A DNA stretch of 64,000 nt from Pomphorhynchus laevis. Taxonomy: Eukaryota; Acanthocephala; Palaeacanthocephala; Echinorhynchida; Pomphorhynchidae. Of this stretch, positions 1-10,348 are shown piece by piece. A program made the translations under genes and the position numbers. The stretch covers positions 62,001 to 126,000 of the forward strand of contig WNNJ02003119.1 of assembly GCA_012934845.2 (NCBI GenBank), in the 5' to 3' direction. Positions within the stretch are counted from its first letter, which is position 1. Every line of letters starts with the position of its first letter. The notes beneath the pieces were generated by a model. That model did not search any database. It worked only from the letters and a program-made list of their open reading frames with translations, and was not told the DNA's origin.

Positions 1-1305
1 TCCTCCGACCTCTCTCAACGATTTAAACTCATGTCACCTTCAACCACTCGAATGTTCCCCGATCGCACCCCTTCTGAAATCACGTAAATCTCTTCCGCCA
101 GCATCAAAGACGCCGTCGTGAGGAAAACGGCGAAACATCACTCTCCGTCCGAAACATAGACGGAAATTTTCAAGTTGTTCACACACGCCCCAAAATTGGA
201 AGGCGCTCCATCTCCCCCATGTGTCTTCTCCGCCAGACCCTTACACAACCACACACAGTTTCCGCCTCGGTCTCATCAACACTATATCTATTCTCAATAA
301 ATCAGATCTTATTATCAACCTATTCACCAAGCAATCCATTGATCTATTCTGTCTCACTGAATCCTGGCACCCATATTCCGACGACCTCTCCATTCACCGT
401 CGGCTCTCTGCCGATTGTTCGCTAGTCGAATACGCCCGCCCCCTAAACTCATCCCGTTCTAAATTCTCTAATAATGGCGACATCGTCGCATTCGCTCGTC
501 ACCCCACGTCTCTTCACAAAATCACCCCCACTTTTAGTCCTTGCTCTTTTGAATTGCTCACTTGTCGTTCTTCTATCCCGATCAATTTAAATCTCGCAAT
601 TGTATACCGTCCTGGTTCATCATCTGCTACATCCATATTTTTTACCGAACTCGCTGATATCCTTTTTCACTGTTCTTAGTCCTCAATCTTTTTACTAGTT
701 CTAGGCGACATCAACATTCGCAAAGACAGCCTTATTCCACCGATTCCAACCGGTTCATCAACATTCTATCCAATGGCAATTACAAACTCATCTCCACTGC
801 CCCCCACACATATCCTTGGCAGGGAACTCGACATCATCGCTGTCCCCGATCGTTTTGCTGCCTACACCGCACTGTTCATCTCCGATCCTGGTCTATTCGA
901 TCACTTTCTCGTCACCCTTGATCTCACTTCCAATCACTCCCTGCTTCACACACCTACCATGCTACGTCGCCCTTGGAAAAAACCTAGCATCCCCCTTCTC
1001 CACTCAGCCTTACCTGAATCGTCTCTATCTTCTCACACAATAACAACATCCTCATTTCACGATCTTGCCTTTCTTTTTGACTCTGAACTCACATCAACTC
1101 TCGAACTTCTCTTGCCATTCAAGCCTCACACACACCGTCGCTTGCACCGTGCCCCATGGTTTGACATGCAATGCCTACTCGCAAAGCGTCAACTCCGTCA
1201 TGCTTTTCGAGTCTAGCACCGCTTTCTCAGACGTGATATCCGCTCGCTCACTTCGTCTCTCCGTGATTCCTATCTTGCTCTTCGCCGTTATCAAATTAGC
1301 AATGT
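1..1305 (+). pseudogene. LINE-A copy 1, ORF1 end and ORF2 endonuclease (broken)
   Basis: This is the left part of a CR1/L2-like LINE that enters from the window edge. Positions 1-220 resemble the end of ORF1 (the QRFKL and FPDR motifs also seen at 10.4-10.6 kb). Positions 221-1215 resemble the APE-type endonuclease and linker of ORF2: SILNKSDLI, LTESWH, then HILGRELDIIAVPD and the HRAPWFD linker. Compared with the copy at 7432-11301, several frameshifts and stops split it into pieces (221-679, 773-1216). The whole RT core is missing: homology stops near 1305 and resumes near 1916 in the C-terminal part. The element is dead. Confidence 0.8.
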
Positions 1306-1862
1306 CTAAAATAGGATTTGAAACACTAGCACCTCTTATCGTCTCACGGTTCTGGATTGGTTCAGAATACTCGTTTGTAGTCACTCCGTCCAAGTAAAAA
1401 TGCCTTGAGAACATCTCAGCAAGGTCGTCTTCAAAAATGCTATCAAAATATCGGCCAATTGTTTTATTAGCGTTCCTACTACAATTCACATATAGAAAGA
1501 GAGCTTTGGGATCATGTCTACAACTATGAGCTAGATCATTATTAAATAAATAGCGCTTATGTGACACAATAACTACGATTGCTTAAAAACGATTCAATCC
1601 ATCTAACAAGCAAAAATGGAATGTCACTTTTCTCTATTTTATTTAGGAGGAATCTATGGTCTACTCTGTCAAATGCCTTAGAAAAATCGAAGAATATGAT
1701 GTCAGTAGCCATGGATACGGCTTTATTAGCTGACCAATCAAGATGGGCTACGAGTAGATTAGTAACTGTCGAATAACCCTTACGGAAACCATGTTGCTCA
1801 CAAGCTATTACATTATTCTCACTATAAAACTTGACCATATAACCATGTATAATTCGCTCTAA
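1306..1862 (-). pseudogene. Rearranged LINE reverse transcriptase fragments
   Basis: Two pieces of a jockey/CR1-type ORF2 lie on the minus strand inside LINE-A copy 1. The piece at about 1862-1557 is the RT finger/palm region (QHGFRKGYSTVTNL, FFDFSKAFDRVDH, WIESFLSNRSY). The piece at about 1560-1306 looks like the linker that normally precedes the RT (DPKALFLYVN, then a DLAEMFSRHF stretch). In minus-strand reading order the linker follows the RT, the reverse of the usual order. So this is either a rearranged element or two separate truncated insertions. No intact catalytic YADD is present. Confidence 0.65.
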
Positions 1863-1890
1863 CATTCTACAACATAAGTGTTGTAGAATG
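1863..1890. repeat. Perfect 12-bp inverted repeat at a LINE junction
   Basis: CATTCTACAACA at 1863-1874 and TGTTGTAGAATG at 1879-1890 form a perfect hairpin with a TAAG loop. A further copy of one arm, CTTATGTTGTAG, lies at 1897-1908. The structure sits between the 5' end of the minus-strand RT fragment and the resumption of LINE-A homology. Confidence 0.85.
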
Positions 1891-1915
1891 TCTCAGCTTA
1901 TGTTGTAGCATGTCT

Positions 1916-2487
1916 CATAAGCATGTATCTTCTTTCATCGCTTATTTTCCCTAAAATCGATTACTGTCTCAGCCTTTTCGCCAATTCTCTAAAATCCATC
2001 ATCCTATTCCTACAACGCATCAACAACTCCACCGTTCGAGTGCTCATACGTATCCGTCGCTTCGAACACACATCCACATATATCGCTTAACACTCCTGGC
2101 CTACCATCCACATCCGCATACAATTGCGCCCTCTTCTCGTAATTTTTCGTCCCATCGCTATCGGCTCCCCATCGTTTATCAACCTCTCTTTCTTAGACGA
2201 TACTAAGAAAGATTCCCCACATCTCTATCACTGCGTTTCCGTCATTCCCTCTTACTCTACGTTCCCAATTACTCTAACAACTTCGGTCTCCGATTATTCC
2301 TCGTCGCCGCCCTACTCGCCTGGAATCAGCTTCCACTCGACGTCTGCCACGCTCCCTCCTTTTATTGCATTCAAATTCCGCCTCCGTACCCACCTCCTGG
2401 AAACATGATTTAGATTTTTTTAGATTTTTTGTTTTTGTTGTGGTCATGTAAGCGTGCGCCGTCACGCATTTGCCTCGTAAAAATAAA
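1916..2487 (+). pseudogene. LINE-A copy 1, ORF2 C-terminus and 3' end
   Basis: This matches the C-terminal part of ORF2 in the related LINE-A/C copies (CLSLF, LQRI, then the region equivalent to NLPFLDNSRP and the final FKFRLRTHLLE). It ends in the family 3' tail: GTGGTCATGTAAGCGTG, a short hairpin (GCGTG at 2452-2456 with CACGC at 2463-2467), then TTTGCC and AAATAAA. Stops and frameshifts are scattered through the coding part. It is the right half of the copy whose left half is at 1-1305. Confidence 0.75.
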
Positions 2488-3557
2488 TCGTTTTTCTTAT
2501 ATTAAAATTTCACTTCCATTCGTTGACTTTCAATCAAATCAGTTAACTGAATCTACGTATATAATATAATTATAAAATAAACAAAACATAATAATGCTAA
2601 ATCAAAATTTAATAATTAAATAATAAATATTACCACTTAATCGATTCTGAATGTTAACAGAAACAAAATCCGTTACGTTCGTGAAAATGATAACACGAGA
2701 ATAATCGTGACAATGTAACAGTGTGCTGGGTCTGGTAACTCATTCATACACAGTCCTCGACCGGGATATCAAGCCTGTATAATCCTTGGATGTATCACTG
2801 TTAGTAGTTGGCCTATGTTTGGGATTTGTTATATGTGCAGTTCATAGGTATCACTGTCGACAAACAGTAGACACTCTTGGACGCACGGATTGAACTGCCA
2901 TAATTGGATTGGGCGACATTTTCAACAAGTGCATGTGAACGGTTTAATTAAGACATCACTTAACACAGCATGCTACCCGAGTACAATGGAGCCAATCGGA
3001 ATGCTACTCATGAACGGTAAAAGACCGGATGGTGCATTTCTCGTGCTGCCTTAAGAACGCGATCGCTTGCTTGCACGAGACTTCAGTTGCGTGAACACAT
3101 TGGCAGTCTCGCATCTGTCCCGTTGCTGGCAGGGTTCAGACATACTTGCATCATAAGCTGAACTAAGAAAGTGCGCAAAATGCAGAAACCTGAACCCAAC
3201 GCTTACTGTCTTTGAGCCCGTAGCCATTGAATCCTTCGGCGCCCTGTGTGAGAACGCGAGAGAACTTTTGACAAACCTCCGAAGAAAACACCAGCGACGA
3301 ACGTGCAGGGAGAAACCTGTTGCAGCAGATAAGTGTTGATATTCATAGGGGCAATGCAGCATGCATCCGGGAGGGGATTAAAGGCAGCTGTCTCCAAGAA
3401 GGAAGATCGGCATCTGAAGTCATTCACATTCCTTGAATTATCAATTATTGATGAATTTGAATTTGTTAAACATTGTTACATTTATATTTTAATATTTTGT
3501 TTATTATTTATCTTTATTTTTATTTATATATGATAAAATACATAGACTCAGTTATAT
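2488..3557. other. Intergenic stretch without a recognised gene
   Basis: I see no protein I recognise. Positions 2531-2625 carry an AT-rich dispersed repeat also found at 54808 and 61797. Positions 2690-3430 are more G+C-rich, with two short overlapping minus-strand open frames (3051-3362, 3203-3427) that have no recognisable domain and are probably chance. Positions 3430-3555 are A+T-rich. Confidence 0.5.
2531..2625. repeat. Dispersed AT-rich repeat, partial copy
   Basis: The block containing GTTAACTGAATCTACGTAT and the following TAAAATAAACAAAACATAAT recurs with few changes at 54808-54900 and, more diverged, at 61797-61880. Only the left part of the longer repeat is present here. It encodes nothing visible and may be a fragment of a non-autonomous element or an untranslated end of a larger one. 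Confidence 0.7.
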
Positions 3558-3950
3558 TATTATATGTCGACTTCCAAGGGAGCTGAAGCTCGTAAGGAAG
3601 CATCACATCAAAAAAAAAAACAGAAAAAAAACGTAAAAAACATCAAGAGTTCACGAGGTCAAGCTTTAGGCGTTCTTTGAATTGCACAGCAGAAGAGCTG
3701 TTGATTACACCAGGTGATAATCCATTCCATCGTTTACAGACGCGATCCATCACTGTCGTGCAATTTGTTCGATGCTTTGAGCGATGCTTCAAACATAGCT
3801 CGTTGTCCACGTAACATTGAGGATTCACGAAGACAGAACAGCTGCTTACACGGATGGTTAGGCGCGCGCAGCGACATCCACACTAGTGTAAGATCTGCAC
3901 TATGAACTGATTCCAACTGATATGAAATGATTTGTTCGACAGTCAAGTTA
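3558..3950 (-). pseudogene. LINE-D-like 3' end (5'-truncated)
   Basis: Minus-strand coding (3643-3950) matches the C-terminus of LINE-D ORF2 at 31690-32009 almost exactly: ELCLKHRSKHRTN, RVCKRWNGLSPGV, SSSAVQFKERLKLDLVNS. The 3' UTR with its T-rich runs and the GATGTGATGCTTCCTTACGA stretch is also shared. Upstream of about 3905 the match weakens. The RT domain is absent, so this is a dead, 5'-truncated insertion. Its high similarity to LINE-D suggests it is fairly young. Confidence 0.8.
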
Positions 3951-4390
3951 TTATTGACATGTGGATTTTGTTTTCATGGTAATATAAGCTCGGTCAGAAA
4001 TGCTGATATGTATCATAAATAATACGTATTATTAATACTGCAATTATTTTTTTGCTAACTTTCAAGCAAGTTTGATTATTTTTTCTTTTTTATAATGGAA
4101 AAATATAAATTAGCAAAATATTATTAAAATATTACATTTACAATAAACAAATAAATAAAATATTATTAAAAATTTATTTAAACTATTAAGCGAAAAAAAT
4201 TATGGACGCATAATAATCATTGACCGTGTTGCTATCTTGGTTCGAGGAATAAGGGTCGAAATCTGATAACATAGTAGTTCCTTCTGCTGACCTCTAACTT
4301 TTATACAACGTATATTATCATATAATAATATTCAACCAACATATATTACTTATAAATACATATATTATTATGTAATAATATACAACGTAT
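3951..4390. other. AT-rich stretch, nothing recognised
   Basis: Low-complexity A+T-rich DNA with short repeated ATATTA/TAATAATAT words around 4310-4390. No coding or RNA feature is seen. Confidence 0.5.
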
Positions 4391-5717
4391 TTTACTTATT
4401 TAATCAGCTCATTTAAATCAACTACCCATGAGATCAACTCTATATTTATGGAAACCGGTGAGCTCACATTCGATGACAAAGCAATTGCCAATATTTTCCT
4501 GGATCAATTCATGCTAGAGTCCTACCTGTCAGTATTGCCCCCAAGTCTCCACAGCTCAATAATATCCGTGTTACGAATTTACTCCATTTGATAAATTTGA
4601 GGTACTTAACGAACTTCTGAAGCTACCACGATCAATTACGGCAGGACCAGACAATATTCCTCCAATTCTTCTTCGGAAACTTGCACCAGTAATATATGAA
4701 CCTTTACACACCATATTCGATTTCTCCTTGTCAACAGGCTGTATACCATCAGATTGGAAATATTCTACAATCCTACCTCTCTACAAAAAAAGGCAACCGT
4801 AATCTGGCAAGCAATTATCGGCCAATAAGCCTTACCTGCGTTGCTTGAGAAGTGCTAGAGAAACTGCTTTTTAAACGAATCATCGGGCACCTAGAAGATA
4901 ACCAAGTACTCTGCGACAACCAGCATGGTTTCCGTCCAGGAAGATCTACTGTCACAAACCTCGTACTTGCGAGAAGTGATTGGAACAGATATGCCGAGAA
5001 TGAAGTTAGTGTTGGTGTTTTGTTTTTCGACCTCAGCAAAGCATTTAATCGGATATACTATGATGTCCTCCTTCTTACGCTGGAACAGTACGGCATCAGA
5101 GGAACCGTCCTGAATTGGATTAACTCCTTTCTTAGAAATCGGAAGATTACTGTATGCGCCAATAAACATATGTCAAAGACAAAACTCCTGGATGCGGTGT
5201 TCCTCAAGGATCGGTACTCAGTCCATTACTCTTCCTTATTTACATCAACGAGCTTACTACAGCTATTTCGAGTCCATGTAGTTTATATGCCGACGACTTG
5301 AAAATTTGGCGATTAATAATCGATAACCGAGATCCAATGATACTCCAGAGAGACATTGATAATATTAAGGTCTGGTGTAATTAACGGGGACTGGTATTAA
5401 ACCTCGATAAGTCAAAACATATGCGTATCGGACATATACACATCAATTCGTCATATACCATTGACGGAAGAGAAATTGAAACAGTTCCCCAATTTCAAGA
5501 CCTTGGAGTGATCGTAAATAGAAGCTTATCGACCACCCTACATACCAGTCACACAGTTGCTAAATGCCGTCGAATTTTAGAACTTATTAGAAGGACCATT
5601 GGCCAACTTGACGCATCCAGTTTTAGGTTAATTTACAATGCTTATGTCTTATCTTTAATGAGATGCGCTTCACCTGCCTGCCACCCTCAAACTACGATAA
5701 ACCTGTACAAATCCATA
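4391..5717 (+). pseudogene. LINE-B tandem copy 1, RT region (broken)
   Basis: This is a CR1-like LINE RT region with stops and frameshifts. Recognisable parts are the pre-RT motif (GPDNIPPILLRKLAP), RPISLTCVA, NQHGFRPGRSTVTNL, FFDLSKAFNRI and the later VLSLMRCASPACH. Positions 4682-5717 repeat at 5729-6772 with only scattered differences. Copy 1 ends abruptly inside the coding region (NLYKSI) and copy 2 begins immediately. It also contains about 290 bp of upstream linker that copy 2 lacks. Confidence 0.85.
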
Positions 5718-7216
5718 ATATATGAATTATGCACCAGTAATATATGAACCTTTACACACCATATTCGATTTCTCCTTGTCAACAGGCTGTATACCATCAG
5801 ATTGGAAATGTTCTATAATCCGACCTCTCTACAAAAAAGGCGACCGTAATCTAGCAAGCAACTATCGGCCCATAAGCCTTACCTGCGTTGCTTGTAAAGT
5901 GCTAGAGAAACTGCTTTTTAAACGAATCATCGGGCACCTAGAAGATAACCAAGTACTCTGCGACAACCAGCATGGTTTCCGCCCAGGAAGATCTACTGTC
6001 ACAAACCTCATACTTGCGAGGAGTGATTGGACCAGATATGCCGAGGCTGGAGTTAGTGTTGATGTTTTGTTTTTCGACCTCAGCAAAGCATTTGATCGGA
6101 TATACTATGATGTCCTCCTTATTACGCTGGAACAGTACGGCATCAGAGGAACCCTCCTTAATTGGATTAACTCCTTCCTTATAAATCGGAAGATTACTGT
6201 ATTGGCTAATAAACAAATGTCAAAAACAAGAAATCCTGGACGCGGTGTTCCTCAGGGATCGGTACTCAGTCCATTGCTCTTCATTATTTACATCAACGAG
6301 CTTACTACAGCTATTTCGAGTCCATGTGGTTTATATGCCGACGACTTGAAAATTTGGCGACCAATAATCGATAGCCGAGATCCAATGATACTCCATAGAG
6401 ACATTGATAATATTAAGGTATGGTGTAATCAACGGGGACTGGTATTAAACCCCGATAAGTCAAAACATATGCGCATCGGACATCTACACATCAATTCATC
6501 ATATACCATTGACGGAAGAGAAATTGAAACAGTTCTCCAATTTCAAGACCTTGGAGTGATCGTAAATAGAAGCTTATCGACCATCCCACATACCAGTCAC
6601 ACAGTTGCTAAATGCCGTCGAATTTTAGGACTTATTAGAAGGACCATTGGCCAGCTTGACGCATCCAGTTTTAAGTTAATTTACAATGCTTATGTCTTAT
6701 CTTTAATGAGATACGCTTCACCTGCCTGTCACCCTCAAACTACGACAGAGATGAACCTGTACGAATCCATATTACGCAAGGCCACACATCTTGTACCCAG
6801 CCAACGCAAGCTCTCATTCATTTTTCGACTTCACGCACTTGGTGTGACCACAGTGAAGAAATCTTTAAAGTCATCTGATTTAATGTTTGTGTGGACAGCG
6901 CTTAATGTTCAAAAAGGGCAGAGGGAACATGTTTGTCGCAAACTGTTCGAACTTCGAAATTCAAACAGATTGAGGGGACATCACCTCACGTTAAAGACCC
7001 ACATTCGTCCACGAAGAAGATTTAACACAATTGTCAACCGAACGTGGAAAAGCTGGAATAAGCTATCAAGTCAAGTGGTTTCGGCCTCCAGTATTTTGTC
7101 CTTCAAGAGAAATCTGAAGAATGTACTAACTTAAAACAATCGGATTTTCATTGATATTTTTTTAACCCTGTACCCAGCCTGTACGAGCTCTACACTCTTT
7201 TGCTGCTGTTGTATTT
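5718..7216 (+). mobile_element. LINE-B copy 2 (truncated) with 3' UTR
   Basis: The copy holds the RT frame above plus the short 3' UTR (about 7135-7216), which contains the GTACGAGCTCTAC and GCTGCTGTTGTAT words and a TAATAATA tail. The next partial copy follows directly at 7217. This 3' UTR recurs at 11450-11536. Confidence 0.8.
5722..7134 (+). CDS. LINE-B tandem copy 2, reverse transcriptase ORF (5'-truncated)
   Basis: A 470-residue open frame covers a complete non-LTR RT domain and C-terminal region, intact by eye. RT motifs run in order: RPISLTC near residue 50, NQHGFRPGRSTVTN (~80), FFDLSKAFDRI (motif A, ~120), GVPQGSVLSPLLF (motif B, ~175) and GLYADDLKIW (motif C, ~205). After these come LNPDKSKHM and a long C-terminal domain ending SFKRNLKNV. 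The endonuclease and ORF1 are missing: the frame starts at the tandem junction, so the first Met is accidental. The RT would copy RNA at a nicked target, but this copy cannot be autonomous. It is a CR1-like clade by motif style. Confidence 0.85.
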   Translation: MNYAPVIYEPLHTIFDFSLSTGCIPSDWKCSIIRPLYKKGDRNLASNYRPISLTCVACKVLEKLLFKRIIGHLEDNQVLCDNQHGFRPGRSTVTNLILARSDWTRYAEAGVSVDVLFFDLSKAFDRIYYDVLLITLEQYGIRGTLLNWINSFLINRKITVLANKQMSKTRNPGRGVPQGSVLSPLLFIIYINELTTAISSPCGLYADDLKIWRPIIDSRDPMILHRDIDNIKVWCNQRGLVLNPDKSKHMRIGHLHINSSYTIDGREIETVLQFQDLGVIVNRSLSTIPHTSHTVAKCRRILGLIRRTIGQLDASSFKLIYNAYVLSLMRYASPACHPQTTTEMNLYESILRKATHLVPSQRKLSFIFRLHALGVTTVKKSLKSSDLMFVWTALNVQKGQREHVCRKLFELRNSNRLRGHHLTLKTHIRPRRRFNTIVNRTWKSWNKLSSQVVSASSILSFKRNLKNVLT

Positions 7217-7431
7217 AATAATAATATTACGCAAGGCCACACATCTTGTACCCACCCAACGCAAGCTATCATTCATTTTTCGACTCCACGCACCTGGTGT
7301 GATCAAAGTGAAGACTTAAAGTCCTCTGATTTAATATTTGTGTGGACAACGCTTAATGTTCAAAAAGGACAGAGGGAACATGATTGTCGTAAACTGTTCG
7401 AACTTTAAATTCAAACAGATTTAAAAAAAAG
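7217..7431 (+). pseudogene. LINE-B tandem copy 3, left part
   Basis: The sequence restarts at ATTACGCAAGGCC, corresponding to 6771 in copy 2, and follows copy 2 to the AAATTCAAACAGATT motif. LINE-A2 interrupts it at 7432. Compared with copy 2 it has a short deletion and a stop. The right half is at 11302-11536. Confidence 0.85.
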
Positions 7432-8292
7432 ATTTATTTTAACGTGGCAAATGCGTGCCAGTGCACGCTTACATGACCACAACAAAACAAAACGGTAAAT
7501 CAGGTGTCGAGAAGGTGTGAACGGAGGAGGTGTTTGAATATGATAAAGGAGGGGGCGCGGCGGACGTCGAGAGGGAGTTGATTCCAGGCGAGTGAGGCGG
7601 CGACGAGGAAGGATCGGAGACCGTAGTTGTTGGAGTAATTAGGAACGTGGAGTAAGAGGGTATGACAGGAACGAAGCGATAGCGAGGTGGGGCGAGTATC
7701 GTCTAAGAAAGGAAGGTTGATGAACGATGGGGAGCCGACAGCGATGAGACGAAAAGTTACGAGTAGAAGGCGGAGTTTGTTGCGGATGTGGATGCTGAGC
7801 CAGGAGAGTTGGGCAAGATATGTGGATGTATGGTCAAAGTGTCATAGACGAAAGAGCACTCAAACGGAGGAGTTAATGATGCGTTGTAGGGGTAGGATGA
7901 TGGATTTTGGAGAATTGGCGAAAAGACTTAGGCAGTAATCGATCTTAAGGAAAATAAGCGATGAAATAAGAGACATACAGGAACTGAAGTCAATAAGGGG
8001 GCGGATACGGCGATTGTCACGGAGAATTCAGTTAGACGAGCAGACCTTGTAGCGGACTAAAGGTTTAAAGAAAATGTGATTATCGAAATGAAAGCCTAAG
8101 AAAGTGAGATTGTGAACTATGGGGATGATTGGTGAGGCAAAAGATGCAGGGTAGGAGATATGTTAGGTCACATTATTTTAGACTTGTCTGGGTTTCGAAC
8201 TATACGATGAGGAGAGAGACGTTTGTAGATAGAAAAAAGACAGTTGGTGGCAGAAATGCCAGATGAGGATGTCATCGGCGTATTGCATTACG

Positions 8293-8872
8293 TTAAAGGA
8301 GTAAGGTTTGATAAACGGAGAGAGATCGCCAAGCAGAAGAGAGAAAAGCAGGGGACCTAGGACTGAACCTTGTGGGACCCCGCAAAAATAGGGATGGGAG
8401 GGAGGATGATGAATTAGAACAGACGCGAAAGGAACGGTCGGATAGATATGAGGCGAACCATGCTACGGAGGAGGAAGAAAAGCCGTAATCATAACGAAGG
8501 CGAGAAAGGAGGACGGAGTGGTCGACAATGTCGAATGCGGAGGAGAGGTCGAGGGAGATGAGAACACTATATAGAGCCTTGTCTCGAGAAATGAGTAAGT
8601 CGTTGTACACTTTTATGCATGCGATTTCTATCGAGTGATTAGAGCTGAAAGCAGATTGGAAAGGAGGGTACAGGATTGGATGAGGAGAGATAAGCGTTGA
8701 TTTGTATTAAGATGAGGCGTTCTAAGAGCTTAGAAAGAGTAGGGAGTAGTGAAATGGGGCGATAGCTGGAAGGAAGGGAGGGGTCGAGCGATTGTTTCTT
8801 AAGGAGGGGACGAACGATTGCGGATTTCCCGTGTGAATGGAAGATACGACTGCGGATAGACGAGTTAAACAA
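8293..8872 (-). pseudogene. LINE-A ORF2, reverse transcriptase part (broken)
   Basis: RT pieces lie in two frames. 8872-8639 has SAIVRPLLKKQS, SSYRPISLLPTLSKLLERL. 8610-8293 has SLDLSSAFDIVDHSVLLSRL (motif A) and the start of motif B. A frameshift just after SLPSLFLRG destroys motif B. A FNVMQYADD-like motif C can be traced beyond it in another frame. The DLSSAFDIVDH signature is typical of CR1/L2-like RTs. Downstream (7500-8290) the C-terminal domain is only traceable in fragments. Confidence 0.8.
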
Positions 8873-8926
8873 GGTTGTGAGAAATGGGGATATCGATGAG
8901 CATATAGATTTTAATATGTGAGTAGG

Positions 8927-10348
8927 TCAGGGGATCTGCAGGTGAGGTTTTGTTGGGGAAGGACATGAGAACAGATAAGACTTCGGTAGGTGAGATTGGG
9001 AGAATATGAAAGAGTTCCGGAAGGATGAGGCTAGACTGGGCAGAGTGGGATAGGATGGAGACCGGGGTGTGAGAGAGAGCAACGTAGATACTTTAGTCTG
9101 GAGAAATGACGAATAATCATGGGGATTGATGTTGCACGGTGAAGAGGAGTGAGCAAGGATTGAGTTAAAAGTTTGCCAGAGAGTCTTAGAGTTGAATGAA
9201 GTGATGATTTTGTGCTGCCAGAAGGAGTTGCATTTGGTACTTAGTAGGTTGAGATGAAACCGGCGAAGAGCAAGATAGGAATCACGGAAAGACGGAGTGA
9301 TTGAGCGGAAATCACGTCTGAGAGAGCGGTGATAGACTCGAAAAGCATGGCGGAGTCGACGCTTTGAGAGTAGGCATTGGATGTCAAACCATGGGGCACG
9401 GTGCAAGCGACGGTGTGGGTGAGACTTGAAGGGCAAGAGAATATCGAGAGTGGATGTGAGTTCAGAGTCGAAAAGAAAGGCGAGATCGTGAGGAGATGAA
9501 TATGTTATTGTGGGTAATGATAGAGACGATTTGAGTAAGGCAGAGCGGAGAAGGGAGAGGTCAAGATTTCTCCAAGGGCGACGTAGGATTGTAGGTGTGT
9601 GAGGAGGGGTGTGGTTGTGAGTGAGATCAAGGGTGATAAGAAAGTGATCGGATAGACCAGGATCAGAGATGGACAGTGAGGTGTAGGCAGTAAAATGATC
9701 AGGGACAACGATGATGTCGAGTGCCCCACCAAGTATATGTGTGGGGGCAGTGGAGATTAGTTTGTAATTGTAGTTGGATAGAATGTTGATGAACCGGATG
9801 GAATCCGTGGAAGAGGGGCGGTCTAGGCGGATATTGAAGTCGCCTAGAACGAGTGAAGGGATTGAGGACAAAGAACAATTCGAAAGGCGGTCAGCGAGTT
9901 CGGTAAAAAATAAGGCTGTAGGAGCTGATGAACCAGGACGGTATATAATGGCGAGATCTAGAGTGATCGGGTTAGAATAACGACAAGCTAGCAATTCAAA
10001 AGAGCAAGGACTGAAAGGAGGATTGATTTTGCGTAGAGACACGGGGTGACGCGCGAATACGACGATGCCGCCATGATTAGAGAATTTAGAAGGGCATGAG
10101 CTGAGGGGGCGGGCGGATTCGACTAGGGAGCAACCGGCAGAGAGCAGATGGCGAATGGAAAGGTCGTCGGAATCTGAGTGCCAGGATACGGTGAGGCAGA
10201 AGATATCGATGTATTGCTTGGTGTAAAGGTTGAGGATAAGATCGGATTTATTGAGAATAGATCTAGTGTTGAGGAGACCGAGGCGGAAACCGTGTGCTGT
10301 GGCGAAAGAGTCTAGTGGAGAAGACACATAGGAGAGATGGAGCGCCAT
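8927..10348 (-). pseudogene. LINE-A ORF2, endonuclease and linker part
   Basis: A 473-residue frame covers the APE-type endonuclease (residues ~20-245) and the basic linker. Endonuclease landmarks are LLNTRSILNK, GGIVVFARHP, YRPGSSAPTALFF, LGDFNIRL (~170), HILGGALDIIVVPD and GLSDHFLITLDL (~240). The usual catalytic Glu motif TESWH reads TVSWH here, so nicking activity is probably lost. The later RRLHRAPWFD and LSKRRLRHAFR are shared with LINE-C. A frameshift separates this frame from the downstream RT. It starts at the Met overlapping the ORF1 end, as in LINE-C. Confidence 0.85.

Noticed and set aside
3051-3427. Two overlapping minus-strand ORFs as a small gene
   Set aside because: No recognisable domain, no splice or promoter evidence, and the frames overlap out of phase.
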